The translations under genes were made by a program, and so were the position numbers. Shown here one piece after another: positions 34,331 through 42,772 of a DNA stretch of 64,000 bases. The notes below the pieces were generated by a model. That model was not told where the DNA came from and did no database searches. It saw nothing but the letters and a program-made list of their open reading frames with translations. Within the stretch, counting starts at the first letter, position 1. Each line of letters begins with the position of its first letter. The DNA lies in assembly GCF_032271945.1 (NCBI RefSeq), contig NZ_CP130319.1:5403501-5467500 (forward strand). The letters run 5' to 3'. This stretch comes from Paenibacillus sp. MBLB1832 (GTDB lineage Bacteria > Bacillota > Bacilli > Paenibacillales > NBRC-103111).

Positions 34331-34792
34331 TCATATCCTCATTTCTTCTTGATATTCCTTCATGTCGGATACAAGCTTGTGAAGATTTTCCTGGGCTGTG
34401 CGTATCTCATCTTCTTCATATCTGGTTCCCTTCCGCTTTCCGATAAAAAGCAACCCTCTCATAGGGCAACCAGTATCCAACCTGATTGGAAAAACAGCCG
34501 CAGCTTGCAATTGTTCAGCCAACATGACGGGGCAATCGCGTCTTTCTCGCCCGAATTGCGGATGACTATCATCGAGCTTCACCCATCTGCCCAGGCGCAG
34601 CGCAGTTCCAGCCAATCCCTGTCCCGTCCTGATCACCATGTGCTGGTAACGATCGTTACTGTTGCCTGCTGCGCACTTCCACCTGTAAGATTTAGCTTTA
34701 TCTAAGCATAAAGCTAATGCGGCAAAATCGCTTGATGTAAGATTCCGTATTTCTTCTAAGTCTTCCATAAACTGCATTCTACTGTTTGCCAT
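34331..34792 (-). CDS. GAF-domain protein, NreA-like
   Basis: 153 residues, a single GAF domain: FAALALCLDKAKSYRWKCAA at the start, NDRYQHMVIRTGQGLAGTAL in the middle, QAAAVFPI and MRGLLFIGKR near the end. The 'RWKCAAGN...GQGLAGTALR..RW' pattern and genomic place before a NarL-type regulator and NreB-type kinase fit NreA, a nitrate-binding modulator of the Nre system in staphylococci. Start ATG has GGAAGTGG about 6 bp upstream. TACAAT at 34846-34841 may be its -10. Nitrate binding is inferred from the family. Confidence 0.8.
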   Translation of the reverse strand: MANSRMQFMEDLEEIRNLTSSDFAALALCLDKAKSYRWKCAAGNSNDRYQHMVIRTGQGLAGTALRLGRWVKLDDSHPQFGRERRDCPVMLAEQLQAAAVFPIRLDTGCPMRGLLFIGKRKGTRYEEDEIRTAQENLHKLVSDMKEYQEEMRI

Positions 34793-34870
34793 ACTGGGCC
34801 ACTTCCAGTCTTTTGTGCATAACGAACTACCTCACTTCCCATTGTAGACGATTCTTTATGACCTGTAAGT

Positions 34871-34903
34871 CAGGGAAAACCCTGATTTCTTCATCAGGGT
34901 TTT
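34871..34903. other. Two mutually exclusive hairpins upstream of the GAF gene
   Basis: AAAACCCTGAT (34876-34886) and ATCAGGGTTTT (34893-34903) form a perfect 11-bp stem with a TTCTTC loop. CAGGG-AAAA-CCCTG (34871-34884) overlaps it and uses the same CCCTG arm. It resembles an attenuator or a bidirectional terminator between the GAF gene and fnr. Confidence 0.5.
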
Positions 34904-34939
34904 CATTACCAGACGTCTCAGGAACGTAAGGGTTTTAAC

Positions 34940-34955
34940 TGTGATTTTCCTCACA
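34940..34955. promoter_or_regulatory. FNR box in the fnr / GAF intergenic region
   Basis: TGTGATTTTCCTCACA is a perfect TGTGA-N6-TCACA site. It lies 107 bp before the fnr ATG. No -10 is found at the class II distance in either direction; a TATATA at 34958-34963 downstream of the box suggests that Fnr may instead repress its own promoter. Confidence 0.7.
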
Positions 34956-35062
34956 CCTATATAGGGAAAATTGCCGCAAAAGATCAGAGGAACTCCCGAT
35001 AACCAGGATTATCCAAAACCAATATGATGTAAGTAACAAGAAATGACGAGGAGTTGGTTCGC

Positions 35063-35752
35063 ATGAAAGGAATGATGACTTTTTTCTCAGACACGAACTT
35101 TGATAAATTAAAGAGCATCATGTATAACAAACAAGCAAAGAAAGGTGAGCATCTATTTTGGGAGGGCGACACGGCGGACCGATTATACTATATCGTTAAA
35201 GGCAGGGTCCGCATCACCAAAATGTCGGACACGGGCAAAAGTTTCATTTTGTATCTCCATCAAGCAGGAGATTTGTTCGGCCAAATCGATCCATTCCAAG
35301 ACTCGGTACAAAGCTTTAGCGCAGAAGTCACTGCAGATTGCGAAGTAGGCGTGATTTTGCGGAAAGATCTTGAAGTTCTACTATGGCAGCACGGCGATCT
35401 CGCGATCGAATTCATGAGATGGATGGGTCTCGTTCATCGGATGACCGAAACGAAGTTCCGCGATTTAATGATGTACGGTAAACCGGGCGCGTTATGTTCC
35501 TTATTGATCAGATTAAGCAACTCCTACGGCGTTCCTAAGGGAGGGCATGTGCTGATCGATTATAAAATCAACAATTCGGAAATGGCCGATATGATCGGCT
35601 CGACCCGCGAGAACGTCAATCGGATGTTAAGCGATATGCGGAAAGAAGATGCGGTCGAATTTCATAATGGCCAAATTGTCATTAAAGATGCTGCCTATCT
35701 GCGCGATATTTGTCATTGTGAGAATTGCCCCGTTGAAATATGCCGAATGTAG
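35063..35752 (+). CDS. fnr: Crp/Fnr-family regulator, Bacillus-type Fnr
   Basis: 229 residues. Cyclic-nucleotide-binding-like fold (about 15-125; LFWEGDTADRLYYIVKGRVR), dimer helix, and winged HTH with recognition helix in MADMIGSTRENVNRMLSDM. The C-terminus reads DICHCENCPVEICRM. C219, C222 and C227 give the C-X2-C-X4-C spacing of B. subtilis Fnr, which holds a 4Fe-4S cluster there rather than at the N-terminus; a fourth Cys (217) is near. ATG 35063 has GAGGAG 9 bp upstream. Under oxygen limitation it should activate the FNR-box genes of this region. Its 3' end overlaps the second hemerythrin gene on the other strand by 71 bp. Confidence 0.92.
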   Translation: MKGMMTFFSDTNFDKLKSIMYNKQAKKGEHLFWEGDTADRLYYIVKGRVRITKMSDTGKSFILYLHQAGDLFGQIDPFQDSVQSFSAEVTADCEVGVILRKDLEVLLWQHGDLAIEFMRWMGLVHRMTETKFRDLMMYGKPGALCSLLIRLSNSYGVPKGGHVLIDYKINNSEMADMIGSTRENVNRMLSDMRKEDAVEFHNGQIVIKDAAYLRDICHCENCPVEICRM

Positions 35753-36284
35753 GATAGTTGCCTAAAATCTCATCTGCGAGTGGGAACACCATTTCTTCTT
35801 CCGTGAGAAGCTGCTCGGCCATCACAGCGCAAGCCATCCGAAGTAGAGAGATCGCTTTCTTCAACTGAATATTTACGTTTACTTTTGAATTTGCACCCTG
35901 ATCACACTCATTCGCATAGGCAATAAAAGAACGAACAAAACGTTCCACTTGCTTATGATCCTCTTCCAACACCCAAGCTGAAGTTAGAAAGGCAGGATCC
36001 GGCCCTTGAGCGGTATACTTGTAGAGGATGGGAAACACTTCGTCCTCTTCCCACTGTTCGTAAGCTTCCAGCTTCTCCAGCAAGCCTTCCATCTCTTGAC
36101 GGATGTCTTGCAGCAGCTTCTTCGACGCTTCCGTTCCTGGCAAGTCCGCCATATGACCTGTTTGCTCTTGAATATGATCAAGTTCGCTTTTTAACGTGCC
36201 ATGTTCGTCCTTCAAGCGCTTCAGTAACCGCCCCACCTGCGATGCCGTTGCCTCGTCAATCGAATACCCCAAATCCGTACTCAT
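35682..36284 (-). CDS. Hemerythrin-domain protein with incomplete diiron ligand set
   Basis: 200 residues, paralogue of the next gene upstream. Four-helix HHE fold: LKDEHGTLKSELDHIQ, LEAYEQWEEDEVFPIL, SAWVLEEDHKQVERFV and ACAVMAEQLLTEEEMVFPL. Compared with its neighbour, the second and fourth helix histidines are replaced (H to Y in LEAYEQ, H to Q in MAEQLL), while the first and third His and both Glu remain. Normal diiron binding is therefore doubtful. ATG 36284 has GAGGAGG 9 bp upstream. Last gene of the adhE-pfl operon, 38 bp after its paralogue; its end overlaps fnr. Confidence 0.85.
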   Translation of the reverse strand: MSTDLGYSIDEATASQVGRLLKRLKDEHGTLKSELDHIQEQTGHMADLPGTEASKKLLQDIRQEMEGLLEKLEAYEQWEEDEVFPILYKYTAQGPDPAFLTSAWVLEEDHKQVERFVRSFIAYANECDQGANSKVNVNIQLKKAISLLRMACAVMAEQLLTEEEMVFPLADEILGNYPTFGIFQRGNSHNDKYRADRQHL

Positions 36285-36322
36285 GTGTTCATGCCTCCTC
36301 ATCCTTACTATCGTTCATCTTC

Positions 36323-36865
36323 CTATGAGAAAAATGATTCTAAATCCATCAGCACTTTCTCCGTTAATGGTAAAATCAGTTGCTCTTCCATCGTAAAATG
36401 GTCATTCAGAATTAAACAGGCCTGCACCAAATGCGAGGCTGCTTCTACTAGCTGTTTTTTGACGACTAACGGCGTCAAGTTAATCACTGTCTCATTGAAC
36501 GATTGGATAAACGAAACGCCCAACTGATGATCCTTCTCCAGCACCCAGAAGGAAGGCATAATCGTAGGAACAGACTCGCGATGGAAGTAGCCCATTAGGA
36601 AAGGGAATAATTCCTCATCCTCCCATTTGGCATGCCGCTCCAGCATATTCATCAATTGTGCCGTCTGGCTTCTGAGATGCTGAAGGAGGTGCAGACCTTT
36701 CTCTGTATCTTCGATCAAGATAACTTCCTTCGCATTCACTTCAAGCAGCTTGAGTTGACTTCGTAAATGCTGATGCTCTTCCTTCAGACGTTCCGTTGCA
36801 TAAGAAAGCACAGCCGGGTTGGATGACGCAAGTCCTGAACAACTGTTTAAGACATTAACTTCCAT
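36323..36865 (-). CDS. Hemerythrin-domain protein (full diiron site)
   Basis: 180 residues with an HHE cation-binding four-helix bundle. Ligands visible in order: His in LKEEHQHLRSQL, His and Glu in LERHAKWEDEELFPF, His in LEKDHQLGVSF, and His and Glu in LNDHFTMEEQLILPL. Such sets bind a di-iron centre that handles O2, NO or iron. Start ATG overlaps the pflA stop by 11 bp with GGGAGGG upstream, so it is co-translated with the PFL activase. Guarding the oxygen-labile glycyl radical enzyme or its Fe-S activase is a reasonable inference. Confidence 0.88.
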   Translation of the reverse strand: MEVNVLNSCSGLASSNPAVLSYATERLKEEHQHLRSQLKLLEVNAKEVILIEDTEKGLHLLQHLRSQTAQLMNMLERHAKWEDEELFPFLMGYFHRESVPTIMPSFWVLEKDHQLGVSFIQSFNETVINLTPLVVKKQLVEAASHLVQACLILNDHFTMEEQLILPLTEKVLMDLESFFS

Positions 36866-37652
36866 GTCCGATTCCCTCCCAAGTATCCCTTTCCAAACTC
36901 TGATTTTGCTCCAAGCCTATCGTGTTCTTCCCTGCCTCAATCCCCTGATCAATCCACATGCTTGCTCTGGCCACTTCTCGGTCTGAGGGTTCTGAGCACT
37001 GACCGAGCGGATATTCCTTCCCCATCTGCCCCCATTTGTAAACGCCCATCCGGTGATAGGGGAGCAGTTCCACTTTCTGCACATGGCTGAGTGACCCGAT
37101 GAATTCCCCTAGCGCCAATAAATCTTGATAAGCATCCGTCCAACCTGGTACCAGCACATGGCGAATCCAGACAGGCATCTTCCTTTCATCCAAATACGAA
37201 GCAAATTGCTTGATACGGTCATTAGGCTGCGCCGTAAGCGCGATGTGCTTCTCGGGATGGATCTGTTTCAAATCCAGCAGCACCAGATCGGTTACGTTCA
37301 ATAGTTCCTCCGCATGTCCAGGTTCGCAAAAACCGTTCGTATCCAGCACGGTATGGAGTCCCCAGCGCTGTTTGCAAGCAGCAAACAGGCGTGCCACGAA
37401 GGGAGCCTGAAGCGTGGGTTCCCCTCCCGTCACCGTAATGCCGCCGCCTGAACGTTGATAGTACGCCAGGAACGGTTCGATCTCGTTGAGAATCTCCTCG
37501 ACGTCCATCTGCCTGCCGGCATTCATTTCCCATGAATCCGGGTTATGACAGTAATGGCACTTCAGCGCGCAGCCCTGCATGAAAAGGACGAAGCGGATGC
37601 CCGGACCGTCAACGGTCCCAAACGTATCGAAGGAATGTATGCGTCCTTTCAT
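36855..37652 (-). CDS. pflA: Pyruvate formate-lyase activating enzyme
   Basis: 265-residue radical SAM protein. GRIHSFDTFGTVDGPGIRFV at the start, the CxxxCxxC cluster motif in GCALKCHYCHNPDSW, and GGGITVTGGEPTLQ. It uses S-adenosylmethionine and a 4Fe-4S cluster to put the glycyl radical on PflB. Lies 22 bp after pflB. GAGAGGG lies upstream of the ATG. Oxygen sensitive, consistent with FNR control of the operon. Followed by two hemerythrin genes. Confidence 0.97.
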   Translation of the reverse strand: MKGRIHSFDTFGTVDGPGIRFVLFMQGCALKCHYCHNPDSWEMNAGRQMDVEEILNEIEPFLAYYQRSGGGITVTGGEPTLQAPFVARLFAACKQRWGLHTVLDTNGFCEPGHAEELLNVTDLVLLDLKQIHPEKHIALTAQPNDRIKQFASYLDERKMPVWIRHVLVPGWTDAYQDLLALGEFIGSLSHVQKVELLPYHRMGVYKWGQMGKEYPLGQCSEPSDREVARASMWIDQGIEAGKNTIGLEQNQSLERDTWEGIGHGS

Positions 37653-37674
37653 CGGTCTGCACCCTCTCTCTTTC

Positions 37675-39930
37675 TTACATCGTGCCGTGGAACGTACGAT
37701 GGATCACATCCAACTGCTGTTCTCGCGTCAATTTGATAAAGTTCACGGCATAACCCGATACCCGAATCGTAAGCTGCGGGTACTGTTCCGGATGCTCCAT
37801 GGCATCCAGCAGCTGCGCTCGGTCGAACACATTCACATTCAGATGATGACCATGATTGGCCATATAGCCATCTAGCAGAGCTGCTAGATTCGTGAGTCGG
37901 TCTTCTTCCTCGCGGCCCAGTGCTTTAGGCACAATCGAGAACGTATTGGAGATACCATCCTGGCAATGCTCATAAGGAATCTTCGCGACCGTCGCGAGTG
38001 AGGCCAGTGCCCCTTTCCGATCGCGTCCATGCATCGGATTTGCGCCAGGCGCAAAAGGTTCGCCCGCTTTGCGGCCATCCGGCGTGCTGCCTGTCTTTTT
38101 GCCATACACCACGTTCGAAGTAATCGTTAAAACCGACATCGTTGGCACGGACCCGCGATACGTCTGATGCTTGCGAATCTTATTCATGAACGTTTCGGCC
38201 AATTGCACGGCGATCGCGTCAACACGCTCATCATTGTTGCCGTACTGTGGATAGTCACCTTCGATTTGGAAATCGACGGCGATGCCTTGTTCATTACGGA
38301 TCGGACGGACCTTCGCATACTTGATCGCACTTAGCGAGTCAGCGACCACTGAAAGCCCTGCAATGCCCGTCGCCATCGTACGAACAATGTCACGGTCATG
38401 AAGCGCCATTTCCAGACGTTCATAACAGTACTTATCATGCATGTAGTGAATAACGTTCAAAGTGTTGACATATAGCTTCGCCAGCCATTCCATAATCGTG
38501 TCAAACTTATCAGCTACTTCTTCATAATGCAGCACATCGGACGTAATGGGCGCAAGTTCAGGTCCAACCTGGATGCCGAGCTTCTCATCGACCCCGCCAT
38601 TGATTGCATAGAGCAGCGCTTTAGCCAAATTGGCACGTGCACCGAAGAATTGCATCTGCTTGCCGATCCGCATAGCGGATACACAGCAGGCGATGCCGTA
38701 GTCATCTCCGTAGTACGGGCGCATTAGGTCATCATTTTCATACTGAATTGAACTGGTCTCTACCGACACCTTGGCGCAGTACGTTTTGAATCCTTCCGGC
38801 AGCGCCGTCGACCATAGCACCGTCAGATTCGGCTCTGGCGCAGGTCCCAGATTATACAAGGTGTGCAGGAAGCGGAACGAATTCTTCGTTACACGCGCCC
38901 GGCCGTCCAGCCCCATGCCCCCAATAGACTCCGTCACCCAGGTCGGGTCTCCACTGAAAAGCTCATTATAGTCAGGCGTGCGCAAGAATTTAACAATACG
39001 AAGCTTCATGACAAAATGGTCAATCAACTCCTGCGCCGCTTCTTCCGTAAGCGTGCACTCCTGCAAATCCCGCTCGATGTAAATATCGAGGAAGCTGGAT
39101 ACGCGTCCTAAACTCATCGCTGCACCGTTTTGTTCTTTAATCGCCGCCAGATAGGCAAAATATAACCATTGCACGGCTTCAGCGGCATTCCTAGCCGGTC
39201 CCGAAATATCAAAGCCGTACGACTTCGCCATCTTCTTTAGCTCATTCAAGCTGCGCATCTGTTCCGAAATTTCTTCACGCAGCCGAATGACATCTTCGGT
39301 AATCGAATCGACCTCCAGCTGAAGGAGATCCTTCTTCTTCGCCTCGATCAGGTGATTGACCCCATAGAGGGCGACACGTCGATAGTCGCCGATGATGCGC
39401 CCGCGTCCGTATGCGTCCGGCAGCCCTGTGATGATAGCTGCTTTACGCGCTGTCTTCATCTCCGTTGTATAGGCATCGAATACACCTTGGTTATGCGTTT
39501 TGCGGATATCGGTAAATACGTCTACAATTTCTTGCGGAAGCTTGAAGCCATACGCCTCGCAAGCATCGATCACCATACGAATTCCCCCGAAGGGCTGAAC
39601 CGAGCGCTTTAACGGGGCATCCGTTTGCAGGCCTACGATCTTCTCCTTCTCTTTGGCAATATACCCTGGAGCGTGGGAAGTAATCGTGGAGATCGTGTCG
39701 ACATCGACGTCCAGCACACCGCCATTCTCCCGCTCCTTCGCCGTCAGAATGCTGATCATGCGCCACAGCTCTGTCGTTGCCTCCGTCGGTCCGGCCAGGA
39801 AGGCGTGATCACTCATATACACCGTGATGTTGGAATCGATAAAATCGTTAACATCAATGCTCTTGGTCCATTTGCTGCCTACAAAGCCTCTCCAGCTTCC
39901 CATTCGCACATCAGATTCTTGTATAGCCAT
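37675..39930 (-). CDS. pflB: Formate acetyltransferase (pyruvate formate-lyase)
   Basis: 751 residues, usual length about 750-760. Catalytic cysteines in [11 protein letters not shown], glycyl radical site near the C-terminus in [13 protein letters not shown], and the N-terminal [11 protein letters not shown]. Converts pyruvate and CoA to acetyl-CoA and formate without oxygen. AGGAGGTG precedes the ATG. It lies 21 bp after adhE, with pflA next; together they give mixed-acid fermentation to formate, ethanol and acetate (ackA). Confidence 0.98.
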   Translation of the reverse strand: MAIQESDVRMGSWRGFVGSKWTKSIDVNDFIDSNITVYMSDHAFLAGPTEATTELWRMISILTAKERENGGVLDVDVDTISTITSHAPGYIAKEKEKIVGLQTDAPLKRSVQPFGGIRMVIDACEAYGFKLPQEIVDVFTDIRKTHNQGVFDAYTTEMKTARKAAIITGLPDAYGRGRIIGDYRRVALYGVNHLIEAKKKDLLQLEVDSITEDVIRLREEISEQMRSLNELKKMAKSYGFDISGPARNAAEAVQWLYFAYLAAIKEQNGAAMSLGRVSSFLDIYIERDLQECTLTEEAAQELIDHFVMKLRIVKFLRTPDYNELFSGDPTWVTESIGGMGLDGRARVTKNSFRFLHTLYNLGPAPEPNLTVLWSTALPEGFKTYCAKVSVETSSIQYENDDLMRPYYGDDYGIACCVSAMRIGKQMQFFGARANLAKALLYAINGGVDEKLGIQVGPELAPITSDVLHYEEVADKFDTIMEWLAKLYVNTLNVIHYMHDKYCYERLEMALHDRDIVRTMATGIAGLSVVADSLSAIKYAKVRPIRNEQGIAVDFQIEGDYPQYGNNDERVDAIAVQLAETFMNKIRKHQTYRGSVPTMSVLTITSNVVYGKKTGSTPDGRKAGEPFAPGANPMHGRDRKGALASLATVAKIPYEHCQDGISNTFSIVPKALGREEEDRLTNLAALLDGYMANHGHHLNVNVFDRAQLLDAMEHPEQYPQLTIRVSGYAVNFIKLTREQQLDVIHRTFHGTM

Positions 39931-39951
39931 GATGGCACCTCCTGAATGAAC

Positions 39952-42561
39952 TTACTCGAATTTCCCGTAAAAAGCGTTCCGATAGACGTCCGCCAATTCT
40001 GTGACTAATGGCATCCGCGGGTTCGCGGTTGTACACTGATCCTCGAAAGCTCGATCCGCGAGGTAATCTACACGCGATTCAAACTGCTCAGCCTGGAAAC
40101 CCAGATCCTGAAACTTCTCGGGAATACCGAGCGTCTGATTTAACTTGCGAATCGCTTCGATCAGGCTTTTCACGCCTTCTTCTGTCGTCTTCGCAGGCAG
40201 CCCTAGCATGCGGGCAATCTCCGCATAGCGCTGATCGGCGATAAAGTGATCGTATTTCGGGAACGACGTAAATTTCGTCGGCTTCTGCGCATTGTAGCGA
40301 ATAACATGCGGCATCAGGATCGCATTCGTACGTCCATGCGCCGTATGATACTCACCGCCCCATTTATGCGCCAAGCTATGATTGATGCCAAGGAAAGCAT
40401 TCGCAAACGCCATACCCGCAATTGTCGATGCGTTATGCATCTTCTCGCGGGCGATCGAGTCGCCTGTCGCAAAGGATTTCTCCAGGTTCTGGAACACCAG
40501 TTGAATCGCCTTCATGGCTAATCCATCGGTGTAATCGTTCGCCATGACCGAGACGTACGCTTCAATTGCATGGGTAAGGACGTCCATCCCTGTGTCGGCT
40601 ACCGCGGTTTTCGGCAAGCTGTACACATAGTCCGGATCGATAATCGCGACGTCAGGCGTAAGTTCATAATCGGCAAGTGGATACTTCGTATTCCCTTTGG
40701 CCTTATCCGTGATGACTGCGAACGAAGTCACTTCTGAGCCGGTTCCTGAAGTCGTTGGGATCGCCACGAACTTGGCCTTCCGCCCCAGCCGCGGATATTT
40801 GTAAACCCGTTTGCGGATATCCATGAATTTCTGCTTGAGCGCATCGAAGCTGGTATCCGGATATTCATAGAACAGCCACATCGCTTTGGCTGCATCCATC
40901 GGCGACCCGCCACCCAGTGCAATAATGCAATCCGGGTTGAAGCTGGCCATTTGCGCCCGACCCCGTTCAACCGTTTCTACCGATGGATCGGGCTCCACAT
41001 CCGAGAAAACCTCGATGTACACAGGTGTCTGACGTTTACGAAGGTAATACTCCACCCGCTCGACGTAGCCGAGTTTCACCATCATCGGGTCCGTTACAAT
41101 CATGATGCGAGTGATGTCCGGCATTTTTTCCAAATACTGCGTTGCGCCCTTTTCGAAGTAAATTTTTGGCGGTATTTTAAACCACTGCATATTGACGGCC
41201 CTGTACGCAACCCGCTTCACGTTAATCAAATTCACTGCACTGACGTTAGACGTCGTGGAGTTATGTCCATAAGAACCGCAGCCAAGGGTCAGCGATGGCA
41301 GGTTCGTGTTATAAATATCGCCGATTGCCCCGTGTGTGGAAGGCGAATTCACAATAATGCGCCCTGTTTGCAGCTTATTGGCGAAAGCCCGAATGACCTC
41401 TTCATTCTCGGAATGAATGACGGAGGAATGTCCCATCCCGCCGAACTTGACAATCTCCACGGCGCGGTCAATGCCTTGCTCCGCATTCTTCACTTTGTAG
41501 CAGGCTAGAACAGGGCTTAACTTCTCAGCGGATAGAGGGAAATCCTCGCCAACACCCGTCAATTCAGCCACTAATATTTTGGTCGCCGCAGGGACCTTGA
41601 TGCCCGCCATTTGAGCGATTATCATAGCGGATTGGCCGACAATCACAGCGTTGACCGCACATTTCTCGGCGTTGATCACGAGCTTGGAGACTGCTTCCGT
41701 TTCTTCTTTGTTCAAGAAATAGCAGCCTTGCTCCGTCATCAGCTTGCGTGTATCCGCGAATACGGCTTCTTCGATAATAACAGCCTGCTCCGAGGCGCAA
41801 ATCATGCCATTGTCGAACGTTTTGGAAAGAATTAAATCATTCACAGCCTGCGGCAAATTGGCCGATTTCTCAATGAAGCACGGCACATTGCCTGGCCCTA
41901 CACCCAGCGCTGGTTTGCCGGTACTGTAGGCCGCCTTCACCATGGAGGATCCTCCAGTAGCTAGCACCAGAGCGACATCCGGGTGGTTCATCAGGAGCTG
42001 AGTCGCCTCGACAGATGGGTGTACGACCCACTGGATGCAATGCTCAGGCGCTCCCGCTTTCACAGCTGCATCAAGCAGTGTTGCTGCCGCCGCTGCACTG
42101 GATTGTTGCGCAGACGGATGGAAAGCGAAGATGATCGGATTTCGAGTTTTCGTCGCGATTAACGACTTGAACATGGTTGTTGATGTCGGGTTCGTGACTG
42201 GCGTTACCCCTGCGATAATCCCAACCGGTTCAGCAACCATCCGATAGTTTTCATACGCGTTCTCTTCAATAACGCCTACTGTCTTATTGTTTTTGATACT
42301 GTGGTAAATGTACTCCGTAGCGAAGAGATTCTTCGTTATCTTGTCTTCGTAGACTCCGCGTCCCGTTTCTTCAACAGCCAGCTTGGCAAGAGCCATATGC
42401 TGGTCAACCCCAGCGAGTGCCATTTGCTGCACAATGTGATCCACTTGCGTTTGATCCAGTTTCAGAAATTGCTGCTGCGCTTGTTTCGCTCGAGCCACCA
42501 GTTGATTCACTTCTTCTTGCACCGACATCTGTTCGGTTACCTTCGCTTCTTTCATTGCCAT
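39952..42561 (-). CDS. adhE: Bifunctional acetaldehyde-CoA/alcohol dehydrogenase
   Basis: 869 residues. N-terminal aldehyde dehydrogenase domain (about 1-440) with catalytic Cys in DNGMICASEQAVI and nucleotide region GVGPGNVP; C-terminal iron alcohol dehydrogenase (about 450-869) with GGGSPMDAAKAMW, GMDVLTHAIEAYVS and HSLAHKWGGEYHTAHG iron ligands. Reduces acetyl-CoA to ethanol and regenerates NAD. ATG 42561 is chosen with AAGGAG about 10 bp upstream; an earlier in-frame ATG would contain the RBS. First gene of the operon with pflB, pflA and two hemerythrins. Two FNR-type boxes lie upstream. Confidence 0.97.
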   Translation of the reverse strand: MAMKEAKVTEQMSVQEEVNQLVARAKQAQQQFLKLDQTQVDHIVQQMALAGVDQHMALAKLAVEETGRGVYEDKITKNLFATEYIYHSIKNNKTVGVIEENAYENYRMVAEPVGIIAGVTPVTNPTSTTMFKSLIATKTRNPIIFAFHPSAQQSSAAAAATLLDAAVKAGAPEHCIQWVVHPSVEATQLLMNHPDVALVLATGGSSMVKAAYSTGKPALGVGPGNVPCFIEKSANLPQAVNDLILSKTFDNGMICASEQAVIIEEAVFADTRKLMTEQGCYFLNKEETEAVSKLVINAEKCAVNAVIVGQSAMIIAQMAGIKVPAATKILVAELTGVGEDFPLSAEKLSPVLACYKVKNAEQGIDRAVEIVKFGGMGHSSVIHSENEEVIRAFANKLQTGRIIVNSPSTHGAIGDIYNTNLPSLTLGCGSYGHNSTTSNVSAVNLINVKRVAYRAVNMQWFKIPPKIYFEKGATQYLEKMPDITRIMIVTDPMMVKLGYVERVEYYLRKRQTPVYIEVFSDVEPDPSVETVERGRAQMASFNPDCIIALGGGSPMDAAKAMWLFYEYPDTSFDALKQKFMDIRKRVYKYPRLGRKAKFVAIPTTSGTGSEVTSFAVITDKAKGNTKYPLADYELTPDVAIIDPDYVYSLPKTAVADTGMDVLTHAIEAYVSVMANDYTDGLAMKAIQLVFQNLEKSFATGDSIAREKMHNASTIAGMAFANAFLGINHSLAHKWGGEYHTAHGRTNAILMPHVIRYNAQKPTKFTSFPKYDHFIADQRYAEIARMLGLPAKTTEEGVKSLIEAIRKLNQTLGIPEKFQDLGFQAEQFESRVDYLADRAFEDQCTTANPRMPLVTELADVYRNAFYGKFE

Positions 42562-42610
42562 TGACCATCCACTCCTTATATGTTTCAAACTTTGCTGCCG
42601 TGTTTTGATG

Positions 42611-42703
42611 TACCTTTAGCATAAGTGGAATTGAAATCGCCAACTATGATAAAAGTCACAATCCGAACTGGGCATTCGCGAAGGTATTGTGAATTTTTTC
42701 ACA
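42611..42703 (-). promoter_or_regulatory. adhE promoter with two FNR boxes
   Basis: On the minus strand, -10-like TATGCT is at 42623-42618, giving a start near 42611. The proximal box TGTGACTTTTATCATA (42660-42645, one half degenerate) is centred at exactly -41.5. The perfect box TGTGAATTTTTTCACA (42688-42703) is centred at -84.5. So one class II site and one upstream site serve the adhE-pfl operon. Confidence 0.78.
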
Positions 42704-42772
42704 ATATAAAGTATAAAGCAGGCGACAGCTTGGAATTCCCCTCACTGCCGCCGCTTTTATCCAAACCTACAC

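Noticed and set aside
34940-34989. Class II FNR-activated promoter for fnr itself
   Set aside because: The position expected for the -10 (34977-34982) reads CAAAAG; no acceptable hexamer in either direction, so activation at -41.5 is not supported there.
40951-41508. 185-codon plus-strand frame inside adhE
   Set aside because: Antisense shadow; adhE motifs are complete on the minus strand.
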